Assembly (NCBI GenBank): GCA_017544125.1
Contig: JAFYET010000395.1
Location: 1 to 8,444 of the forward strand
Reading direction: 5' to 3'
Origin: Ruminococcus sp.
GTDB lineage: Bacteria > Bacillota > Clostridia > Oscillospirales > Ruminococcaceae
DNA length: 8,444 nt
The notes beneath the pieces are model-generated. The model was not told where the DNA came from and did not search any database. It saw only the letters and a program-made list of their open reading frames with translations. The translations under genes and the position numbers were made by a program. Below, one piece after another: positions 1 to 4,825 of the stretch. Each line of letters starts with the position of its first letter. Position 1 is the stretch's first letter.

Positions 1-1
1 G

Positions 2-346
2 GGTACTATTTCTACGGCGATGTTCTATACTGAACTTGACCCGTATACTATGGAGCCTGTGTTCGTTGCAAAAAGGCGTGAGGATAAGGCTGCACAAAGG
101 GCGCTGCTGCAATACTACCGCCCCGAGAACAGGCGTATGATAATAGAAGCCCTCATAAAAGCGGGCAGAGAAGACCTCATCGGGCAGGGTAAGGACAAGC
201 TCGTTGCCCCCGACAGAGAGTATGTAGAATATAAAAGAAACAAGCAGGCGGGAAAGCCCGCCAAAGGCACAAAGGGAAACGGTAAATGGCAAAAGCAAAA
301 CGCCCCGCAAAAAAGAGGAAAAACTACAAAAAGAAAAAGAAGCTGA
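2..346 (+). CDS. ygiQ: YgiQ-family radical SAM protein, C-terminal 114 residues (5' truncated by window)
   Basis: The first complete codon is at base 2 and the frame stays open to a TAA at 344-346. The visible part begins GTISTAMFYTELDPYT and continues with PENRRMIIEALIKAGREDLIG. This matches the C-terminal region (DUF3362-like) of YgiQ-type radical SAM proteins, where a 'GT(I/L)ST(A/C)M(Y/F)YT' segment is followed by 'tGEPV' and the 'KAgReDLIG' stretch. The radical SAM core and its CxxxCxxC cluster motif would lie upstream, outside the window. The biochemical role of YgiQ is not established. The last 35 or so residues are very basic (QKRGKTTKRKRS end) and look like a disordered tail. The final 61 nt also encode the start of the downstream metallo-beta-lactamase protein in another frame, so the two genes are probably cotranscribed. 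Family identity is fairly secure; function is unknown. Confidence 0.85.
   Translation, partial: GTISTAMFYTELDPYTMEPVFVAKRREDKAAQRALLQYYRPENRRMIIEALIKAGREDLIGQGKDKLVAPDREYVEYKRNKQAGKPAKGTKGNGKWQKQNAPQKRGKTTKRKRS
247..262 (+). other. GC-rich hairpin just upstream of the metallo-beta-lactamase start
   Basis: A perfect 6-bp stem, GGCGGG (247-252) with CCCGCC (257-262) around an AAAG loop, lies within the ygiQ coding end. It sits 9 nt before the AAAGGGA-like ribosome binding site (271-277) of the next gene. It could affect translation coupling, but it also simply encodes Gly/Lys/Pro codons of the basic tail. No functional evidence is visible. Confidence 0.3.
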
Positions 347-1251
347 CCGCCTACCAGATAAGGCGCAGGGTGAAATTCTCGCTTCTTATAATAGGGCTGC
401 TCGGCTGTATAGTTACCGGTATTCTGGAGTATACCGGCAGGATAGATATTCTTGTGAGCTTGGGGCTTCGTGATATGCCTGCCGAGGGCGAGGAGCTGTC
501 GGTGCATTTTATAGATGTGGGGCAGGGGAGCTGTACGCTGCTGCTGTCAGACGGCAAGAGTATGCTCATCGACTCGGGCGAGGCTCAGTACAGCAGCAGG
601 GTGATAAAGTATCTTAAGCGCAAGGGTATAAAGAAGCTCGACTGTGTGCTTATAACCCACCCCCATACCGACCATATGGGCGGCATGGCTGATATAATAA
701 GCAAAACAGGCGCTGCCCGCATAATAATGCCAAGGGTTGACCCACAGTATACCCCCACCACCCCGACCTATGAGAATTTCCTGCGGACTATAAAGAGCAA
801 GGGGCTTAAAATAGACGAGGCAAAAGATGAGAGCTTCACCCTCGGCAAGACGAGGATAGCCCTCTATACCTCACCCTATAAGGGCGAGAACCTTAACAAT
901 AACTCGGTGATAGTCAGAGCCGAAAACGGCACGAATACCTTCCTCATCACGGGTGATTGTGAGAATGAGGAGGAGCAGCTGCTCATAGATAAGGGCGTAG
1001 ACCTTAGCGCAAAGGTGCTCTGCGTTGCCCACCACGGCAGCTCGAGTGCCAGCTCTGCCGATATGCTTGACAGGGTGCTGCCAAGGTATGCAGTTATCTC
1101 CTGCGGCGAGGGCAACAGCTACGGCCACCCCCACGATGTCACCCTTACAAGGCTTAATAAGTACGCCGACTATATCTACCGCACCGATAAAGACGGCACG
1201 GTGGTTTTCATATCCGACGGAAAAGGGCTTTCCGTGCGGACTTCGTCCTAA
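286..1251 (+). CDS. Membrane-anchored ComEC/Rec2-like metallo-beta-lactamase-fold protein, 321 aa
   Basis: This resembles the free-standing C-terminal metallo-beta-lactamase domain of ComEC/Rec2 competence proteins, without the DNA-channel domain. The N-terminus is strongly basic (residues 2-30). One predicted membrane helix follows (about 31-50, FSLLIIGLLGCIVTGIL), so by the positive-inside rule the enzyme domain would face outside; this is inference. Metal-site motifs are intact: HFIDVGQGSCTLL (74-86), DSG (96-98), THPHTDHMGG (124-133, with H125, H127, D129, H130), ITGD (221-224), HHGSS (249-253) and GHPH (280-283). A nuclease or phosphodiesterase activity is plausible, but the substrate is unknown. 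The start at 286 is the only ATG before residue 64 and has AAAGGGA 9-15 nt upstream. It overlaps ygiQ by 61 nt. A DUF3006 gene follows, a common companion of such proteins. Competence itself cannot be inferred. Confidence 0.87.
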   Translation: MAKAKRPAKKRKNYKKKKKLTAYQIRRRVKFSLLIIGLLGCIVTGILEYTGRIDILVSLGLRDMPAEGEELSVHFIDVGQGSCTLLLSDGKSMLIDSGEAQYSSRVIKYLKRKGIKKLDCVLITHPHTDHMGGMADIISKTGAARIIMPRVDPQYTPTTPTYENFLRTIKSKGLKIDEAKDESFTLGKTRIALYTSPYKGENLNNNSVIVRAENGTNTFLITGDCENEEEQLLIDKGVDLSAKVLCVAHHGSSSASSADMLDRVLPRYAVISCGEGNSYGHPHDVTLTRLNKYADYIYRTDKDGTVVFISDGKGLSVRTSS

Positions 1252-1294
1252 AATAATATAGAAGAAATAATAAATAATAAAGAATAATTAAGGA
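1252..1294 (+). other. AT-rich purine-biased spacer after the metallo-beta-lactamase gene
   Basis: These 43 nt are almost only A and T with some G (repeated AATAATA and GAAGAAATAATAAATAATAAAG). I see no ORF, no convincing promoter and no hairpin here. The stretch leads straight into repeat element A. Confidence 0.4.
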
Positions 1295-1370
1295 ATGCCC
1301 TTCGGGCATATATTTTAAAATCCGTCGCCGCAGGCGACAACCATAATTATGCATTATGAATTATGCATTG
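1295..1370 (+). repeat. Intergenic modular repeat, element A (right-half type)
   Basis: This stretch carries hairpin ATGCCC-TTC-GGGCAT (1295-1309), followed by ATATTTTAAAATCC, hairpin GTCGCC-GCA-GGCGAC (1324-1338) and an AT-rich tail with two AATTATGCATT units (1345-1369). Spacing and order match the right half of elements C and D: hairpin, TTTTAAATCC, GCA-looped hairpin, AAC/ACC, ATTATGCATT tail. The second stem is one pair shorter than in C and D (GTGCGCC-GCA-GGCGCAC), changed on both arms so pairing is kept. The hairpin at 1295-1309 followed by TATATTTT could act as a weak terminator for the upstream gene. The element ends 15 nt before the DUF3006 start codon. Confidence 0.8.
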
Positions 1371-1385
1371 AAAAGGGGAACCACC

Positions 1386-1604
1386 ATGTTTTATTCCGTA
1401 GACAGGGTCGATGATGAATATGTTATGCTCTGCGATGATGACGGCGATACAAAGGAGCTTCGGCGCTTTCACTTTGAGGGCGATGTGCAGCCCGGGCAGG
1501 TCTACCGCCTTGAAGCGGGCAGGTTTGTTTATGACGAGCCCGAAACAGCCGCCCGCCGTGAGCGTATACAGGCGCTGGAAGAGGAACTGTTTAATAATGC
1601 ATAA
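1386..1604 (+). CDS. DUF3006 family small protein, 72 aa
   Basis: The protein begins MFYSVDRVDDEYVMLCDDDG and continues with a small beta-rich segment (GDVQPGQVYRLEAGRFVYD, 32-50) and a charged helix (PETAARRERIQALEEELF, 52-69). This is the pattern of DUF3006 proteins: a 'DR.eg..avle.d.g' start, 'l.eGdv' in the middle and a C-terminal helix of Arg and Glu. The family is about 70 residues, often sits next to ComEC-like metallo-beta-lactamase proteins, and has no known biochemical function. I chose ATG 1386 because the family starts at this M and AAAAGGGG lies upstream (1371-1378). An in-frame ATG at 1356 lies inside repeat element A and would add ten repeat-encoded residues. The last residues (NNA) and the TAA stop lie in or at the edge of repeat element B. 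It probably partners the protein at 286-1251. Confidence 0.8.
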   Translation: MFYSVDRVDDEYVMLCDDDGDTKELRRFHFEGDVQPGQVYRLEAGRFVYDEPETAARRERIQALEEELFNNA

Positions 1605-1693
1605 TGCATTATGCATTATTGATGTATCGCCCTTGCGGGCGATGATATGCCCATTCGGGCGTTCGCCTGCGGCGAATAATTATGAATTATCAA
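1597..1693 (+). repeat. Intergenic modular repeat, element B (left-half type)
   Basis: AT-rich AATGCATAAT/ATGCATTATT units (1597-1620) lead into three compact hairpins. They are ATCGCCC-TTGC-GGGCGAT (1626-1643), GCCC-ATTC-GGGC (1649-1660) and TTCGCC-TGC-GGCGAA (1662-1676). The element closes with TAATTATGAATTATCAA. Bases 1619-1693 are identical to 4640-4714 in element D (75 of 75 nt). The right half seen in C and D is missing. The stop codon of the DUF3006 gene (1602-1604) lies within the left AT-rich end. Confidence 0.9.
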
Positions 1694-1704
1694 TAGTAAT
1701 ATAC

Positions 1705-1733
1705 TTGCTTGATATGGAAGGTATCAACATAAT
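1705..1733 (+). promoter_or_regulatory. Candidate sigma-A promoter of the RpiR-family gene
   Basis: A TTGCTT -35 box (1705-1710, three of six consensus bases) is followed after 17 nt by a CATAAT -10 box (1728-1733, five of six). Transcription would start near 1740, about 65 nt before the regulator's ATG. The -10 box coincides with the centre of the inverted repeat at 1720-1740. The -35 match is modest, so this is tentative. Confidence 0.4.
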
Positions 1734-1740
1734 TGATACC
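1720..1740 (+). promoter_or_regulatory. Operator-like perfect inverted repeat upstream of the RpiR-family gene
   Basis: GGTATCAA (1720-1727) and TTGATACC (1733-1740) form a perfect 8-bp inverted repeat around CATAA. The half-site length and 13-nt centre-to-centre spacing suit a dimeric helix-turn-helix protein. It overlaps the candidate -10 box, so binding would block RNA polymerase. Autoregulation by the adjacent RpiR-family protein is the simplest reading, but this is inference. It is unlike the GC-rich hairpins of the intergenic repeats and has no T-run, which argues against a terminator. Confidence 0.5.
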
Positions 1741-1744
1741 ATAA

Positions 1745-1782
1745 CTGTTACCTGTTACCTGTTAACTGTTAACTGTTAACTG
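1745..1782 (+). repeat. Heptanucleotide tandem repeat in the leader of the RpiR-family gene
   Basis: Five head-to-tail 7-nt units occur: CTGTTAC (1745-1751 and 1752-1758), then CTGTTAA (1759-1765, 1766-1772, 1773-1779). A partial CTG follows at 1780-1782. The units lie between the operator-like palindrome and the GGAGGT ribosome binding site (1791-1796). Overlapping GTTAAC palindromes result. Unit number could vary by slippage and would alter leader length or DNA spacing rather than reading frame. Confidence 0.85.
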
Positions 1783-1803
1783 AATCGACCGGAGGTCTTT
1801 ATA

Positions 1804-2685
1804 ATGGAGAACGATCTGTTTTCGCAGCTCAGAGAAAAAGCACCTAAAATGTCAAAGGGTCATAGGGCGATAGCTGCCTTTATACTCGAGCATTACGATA
1901 AGGCGGCGTTTATGACCGCACAGAAGCTCGGCGGCGCTGTGGGCGTGTCAGAAAGCACGGTGGTGCGCTTTGCATCAGACTTAGGCTTTGACGGCTACCC
2001 CGACCTGCAAAGGAGCCTGCAGGAGCTTATGCGCAACCGCCTGACGGCTGTTCAGCGTATAGAAGTCACCTCTGACCGTATCGGGCAGGCTGATGTTCTG
2101 GATAGGGTCATAAACCTTGATATAGATAAGCTCCGCCGTACCCTCGAGCAGACCTCCCGTGAGGCTTTCTCAAGCGCTGTGCAGAGCATTATCAGTGCTA
2201 AGACCATATATATCTTAGGCACAAGAAGTGCTGCATCTCTGGCATCGTTTTTAAACTATTACCTGAACCTTATCTACCCTCAGGTGAAGCTCGTGCGCTC
2301 TACCACCACAAGCGAGATGTTTGAGCAGATACTGCGTATTGATGATAACGACGTTATGATAGGCATATCATTCCCACGCTATTCAAAGCAGACGGTCAAG
2401 GCGCTCAAATACGCCCACGAGAGCGGCGCACACGTTATCGCTATTACCGACAGCGATAAGTCGCCCATAGCCCAGTATTCAGACGACCTGCTTTGCGCAA
2501 GAAGCGATATGGCTTCCTTCGTTGACTCACTTGTTGCACCCCTGAGCCTTATAAATGCCCTTATCGTGGCGGTATCTGTCAATAATAAAGACACTGTTTC
2601 CAAGAGCTTTGAGCGGCTTGAAAAGATATGGGCTGACTACGATGTCTACGAAAAGGGCGAGGACGACAGCGATGGAACGTTTTGA
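1804..2685 (+). CDS. MurR/RpiR family transcriptional regulator, 293 aa
   Basis: The architecture is typical of RpiR-type regulators and full-length (family about 280-300 residues). An N-terminal HTH_6 domain (about 1-77) has a clear helix-turn-helix (TAQKLGGAVGVSESTVVRFASDLGF, 38-62). A SIS sugar-isomerase domain spans roughly 125-258 (TIYILGTRSAASLASFLNYYL at 134-154; DVMIGISFPRYSKQTVKAL at 183-201; GAHVIAITDSDKSPIA at 208-223). These proteins bind phosphosugars or amino sugars and repress or activate catabolic genes; the ligand here cannot be read from sequence. The start at 1804 has GGAGGT 7 nt upstream. The gene overlaps the flavoprotein gene by 14 nt, so the two are probably cotranscribed and translationally coupled. 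An inverted repeat over a candidate -10 box suggests autoregulation. No sugar-transport or catabolic gene is adjacent, which is unusual for the family. Confidence 0.9.
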   Translation: MENDLFSQLREKAPKMSKGHRAIAAFILEHYDKAAFMTAQKLGGAVGVSESTVVRFASDLGFDGYPDLQRSLQELMRNRLTAVQRIEVTSDRIGQADVLDRVINLDIDKLRRTLEQTSREAFSSAVQSIISAKTIYILGTRSAASLASFLNYYLNLIYPQVKLVRSTTTSEMFEQILRIDDNDVMIGISFPRYSKQTVKALKYAHESGAHVIAITDSDKSPIAQYSDDLLCARSDMASFVDSLVAPLSLINALIVAVSVNNKDTVSKSFERLEKIWADYDVYEKGEDDSDGTF

Positions 2686-3916
2686 TGCGCTTATAATAGG
2701 CGGCGGTGCGGCAGGGCTTATGTGCGCTGTGCAGACAGCCTGGGGCGGCGGGTCGGTGCTTGTTATCGAGCATGAGCGTGTTGTCGCTAAAAAGCTGCGT
2801 ATAACCGGCAAGGGTAGGTGCAATGTCACCAATAACTGCGACCCTAAAACGGTGCTTGATAACACCGTGTCTAACCCCCGCTTTATGTATTCGGCACTGA
2901 GCAGCTTTTCGCCGGAGGATACTATGGCGTTTTTTGAGATGCTGGGCGTGCCGCTTAAGACTGAGCGTGGCAACCGTGTTTTCCCCGTCTCCGATAACGC
3001 AAACGATATAGCCGAGTGCCTGATAAATACAGCTAAGCAGGCTGGTGTTAAGATAGTGCGTGAAAATGCCCGTGAGCTGCTCATAGAAGATGGCAGGGCA
3101 GTGGGCGTTAAGTGCGATAATGACACATTCTTCGGTAAAAATATAGTAGTCGCCACAGGCGGCAAAAGCTACCCGAAAACAGGCTCGACGGGCGACGGCT
3201 ACTCTTTTGCAAGAGCCGCAGGTCATACCGTTACGGATATAACCCCCTCGCTCGTGCCAATGGTCACAGCGCAGAAGAGCGAGTGCGCCGAGATGATGGG
3301 GCTGAGCCTGCGCAACGTCACCCTCTCTCTCTGTGAAAAGGGTAAGGACAAGCCCGTCTACTCAGAGCTTGGCGAGATGCTTTTTACACACTTCGGCGTT
3401 TCGGGTCCGCTGGTGCTCTCCGCATCGGCGCATATAAGCGATATGAAAAACGGCAGATACCACCTGCTTATCGACTTAAAGCCCGCCCTTGACCGTGAAA
3501 AGCTCGATAAGCGTATACTGCGTGACTTTGAAAGCTCAAAGAACCGTGATTTTTCAAACTCACTCGGTCAGCTGCTGCCTGCAAAGATGATACCCGTCAT
3601 TATCAGGCGCACGGGCATAGACGGCGCAAAAAAAGTAAACCAGCTCACCCGTCAGGAACGTGAGCGGCTTATAGATGAGATAAAATCATTCAGGCTCGAT
3701 GTTTCGGCACTGCGCCCCATAGATGAAGCAATAATCACCCGAGGCGGCGTTGATGTGCGTGAGATAGAGCCAAAGACCATGCGCTCGAAAAAGACAGAGG
3801 GCTTGTACTTCATCGGTGAGGTCTTGGATATCGACGCATATACAGGCGGCTTCAATCTCCAGCTTGCCTTCGCAAGCGCAGTAAGCGCAGCGAAATCAAT
3901 AATGCATAATTCATAA
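2672..3916 (+). CDS. BaiN/HI0933-family NAD(P)/FAD-dependent oxidoreductase, 414 aa
   Basis: This is a full-length flavoprotein of the HI0933/BaiN/YhiN family, often annotated 'aminoacetone oxidase family FAD-binding enzyme'. The FAD-binding Rossmann motif GGGAAGLMCA is at 10-19. Family motifs follow: ITGKGRCNVTN (44-55 region), ATGGKSYPKTGSTGDGY (161-177), GEMLFTHFGVSGP (234-246), ITRGGVDVREI (355-365) and GEVLDIDAYTGGFNLQLAFAS (382-402). The physiological substrate is unknown; BaiN in bile-acid dehydroxylators is one named member, but the family is widespread and bile-acid activity should not be assumed. ATG 2672 is chosen because MERFDALIIGGG is the normal N-terminus; an in-frame ATG at 2555 would add 39 residues inside the upstream gene. 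It overlaps the regulator by 14 nt. The last residues (about IMHNS) and the TAA stop are encoded by repeat element C, an altered tail after the conserved domain ends. Confidence 0.9.
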   Translation: MERFDALIIGGGAAGLMCAVQTAWGGGSVLVIEHERVVAKKLRITGKGRCNVTNNCDPKTVLDNTVSNPRFMYSALSSFSPEDTMAFFEMLGVPLKTERGNRVFPVSDNANDIAECLINTAKQAGVKIVRENARELLIEDGRAVGVKCDNDTFFGKNIVVATGGKSYPKTGSTGDGYSFARAAGHTVTDITPSLVPMVTAQKSECAEMMGLSLRNVTLSLCEKGKDKPVYSELGEMLFTHFGVSGPLVLSASAHISDMKNGRYHLLIDLKPALDREKLDKRILRDFESSKNRDFSNSLGQLLPAKMIPVIIRRTGIDGAKKVNQLTRQERERLIDEIKSFRLDVSALRPIDEAIITRGGVDVREIEPKTMRSKKTEGLYFIGEVLDIDAYTGGFNLQLAFASAVSAAKSIMHNS

Positions 3917-4104
3917 TGCATAGCGTTTTCCGCAGAGCGGATAATGCGTGCATAATTGATGTGCGCCCTTGCGGGCAATGAAATGCCCATTCGGGCGTTT
4001 GCTGCATTGAGAATTATAAATTATCAAATTGCCGATTCAGCGGCGCAGCCGCTTTTTAAATCCGTGCGCCGCAGGCGCACACCTTAATTATGCATTATGC
4101 ATTG
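3901..4104 (+). repeat. Intergenic modular repeat, element C (full-length, about 204 bp)
   Basis: The left end (3901-3917) and right end (4087-4103) are inverted copies of each other in 16 of 17 positions. Inside lie an extra hairpin TCCGC-AGA-GCGGA (3929-3941), GCCC-TTGC-GGGC (3965-3976), GCCC-ATTC-GGGC (3985-3996), AGCGGC-GCA-GCCGCT followed by a T-run (4039-4057), and GTGCGCC-GCA-GGCGCAC (4064-4080). Order and spacers match element D. The D hairpin TTCGCC-TGC-GGCGAA is degraded here (TTTGCTGCATTGA). This copy is more diverged than D and carries the flavoprotein stop codon in its left end. Confidence 0.88.
4039..4057 (+). terminator. Terminator-like hairpin within repeat element C
   Basis: A 6-bp GC-rich stem, AGCGGC (4039-4044) with GCCGCT (4048-4053) around GCA, runs into TTTTT (4053-4057). 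This has the form of a short intrinsic terminator and would end the regulator-flavoprotein transcript. The stem is short and the hairpin is part of a repeated element, so termination may be incidental or partial. Confidence 0.4.
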
Positions 4105-4118
4105 AAAGGAGGGGTATT

Positions 4119-4604
4119 ATGAATAAAGTCAAAGCAGTGCGCACCTTTGTGGTGTTCTGGCTCCCGGGTGGGATGTTCATAAACTTCATACTGCTGTTCT
4201 TCGTTGACGGCAAGCGTAAAATGACCGTGGTCAACAAGCGCCTTAAACACCGTGCCGGCAAGAATAATACCCGCCCCGCATCGACCAGCTGTAAGGAGTA
4301 TATAGTTGACGTGCGCTTAGGTCATAAGAAAAAGCTCAGAAGCCTTTACTGTAACCTCTCGATGTATAAGAAGTTCCGTGAGGGCAGAGAGTATGAGGTA
4401 TACCTTAAGCGTAACCGCATCAAGAGCATCGTCGAGCCCGGCAAGCAGAGCGAGCTTACCAAAAAGGTGGTTGACGGTGTCAAGATGCACTCGCTTGCAA
4501 TGTCAATAAGCGCCGCTATGGCATACCCCGGCGACGATATGAAGCGCCTTGACGAATACCTTTCCAAGGAAAAGCCCGAATATAATCACGAAAGCCAAGA
4601 ATAA
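4119..4604 (+). CDS. Hypothetical membrane-anchored protein, 161 aa
   Basis: I do not recognise the family. The N-terminus (MNKVKAVRTF) is basic and is followed by one hydrophobic segment (about 10-29, FVVFWLPGGMFINFILLFFV). This could be a signal anchor or an uncleaved membrane helix. The rest is soluble and very basic in the middle (31-120, many Lys/Arg, e.g. GKRKMTVVNKRLKHRAGKNN). It then has YIVDVRLG (61-68), LKRNRIKSIVEPGKQSELTKK (96-116) and an acidic end (DDMKRLDEYLSKEKPEYNHESQE). The EYEVYLKRNRIKSIVEPG stretch could be a small beta fold. ATG 4119 is preferred because AAAGGAGGGG ends 4 nt upstream; the in-frame ATG at 4029 lies inside repeat element C. The gene is bracketed by full-length repeats C and D in the same orientation, with only 14 and 4 nt of other sequence. 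Confidence 0.75.
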   Translation: MNKVKAVRTFVVFWLPGGMFINFILLFFVDGKRKMTVVNKRLKHRAGKNNTRPASTSCKEYIVDVRLGHKKKLRSLYCNLSMYKKFREGREYEVYLKRNRIKSIVEPGKQSELTKKVVDGVKMHSLAMSISAAMAYPGDDMKRLDEYLSKEKPEYNHESQE

Positions 4605-4608
4605 TCAA

Positions 4609-4804
4609 TAATGCATAATGCATAATTCATAATGCATAATTGATGTATCGCCCTTGCGGGCGATGATATGCCCATTCGGGCGTTCGCCTGCGGCGAATAA
4701 TTATGAATTATCAAATTACTAATTCAGCGGCGCAGCCGCTTTTGAATACGTGCGCCGCAGGCGCACACCTTCATTATGCATTATGCATTATGAATTATGC
4801 ATTA
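4609..4804 (+). repeat. Intergenic modular repeat, element D (full-length, about 196 bp, with 32-bp terminal inverted repeats)
   Basis: Termini 4609-4640 and 4773-4804 are inverted repeats matching in 30 of 32 positions. Between them lie hairpins ATCGCCC-TTGC-GGGCGAT (from 4647), GCCC-ATTC-GGGC, TTCGCC-TGC-GGCGAA (ending about 4697), AGCGGC-GCA-GCCGCT followed by TTTT (4726-4743) and GTGCGCC-GCA-GGCGCAC (4750-4766). Bases 4640-4714 equal 1619-1693 exactly. No transposase is present, so if mobile it would be a MITE- or REP-like non-autonomous element. It begins 4 nt after the stop of the upstream gene and ends 21 nt before the cmk start. Confidence 0.92.
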
Positions 4805-4825
4805 AAAAATCTGGGAGGTTTTATA

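Noticed and set aside
1343..1385. The open frame from repeat ends into downstream genes (MNYALK-type leader peptides) as functional leader peptides
   Set aside because: The repeat tail is in the same phase in only two of three cases when aligned by its last unit, and none has its own ribosome binding site. Chance is enough.
1597..1693. CRISPR array suggested by recurring short palindromes
   Set aside because: The units are not regularly spaced, have no unique spacers of equal length and no cas genes are present.
1411..1779. Plus-strand frame of 122 codons overlapping the DUF3006 gene and repeat B
   Set aside because: It is an alternative frame of the DUF3006 gene continuing through the repeat and the heptamer array, with no domain.
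2555..2671. Upstream start for the flavoprotein adding 39 residues
   Set aside because: The extension lies inside the regulator gene in another frame, and the conserved N-terminus begins at MERFDALIIGGG (2672).
2527..3226. Long minus-strand open frames opposite the flavoprotein
   Set aside because: The plus strand encodes a complete conserved flavoprotein with all motifs. The antisense frames have no recognisable domain and are shadows of its codon bias.
4703..4825. In-frame N-terminal extension of Cmk (41 residues), and a similar 30-residue extension before the 161-residue protein (4029-4118)
   Set aside because: Both extensions are translations of the repeat elements, sharing the peptide CAAGAHL-YALCI. 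The downstream ATGs at 4826 and 4119 have strong ribosome binding sites and, for Cmk, the normal family N-terminus.
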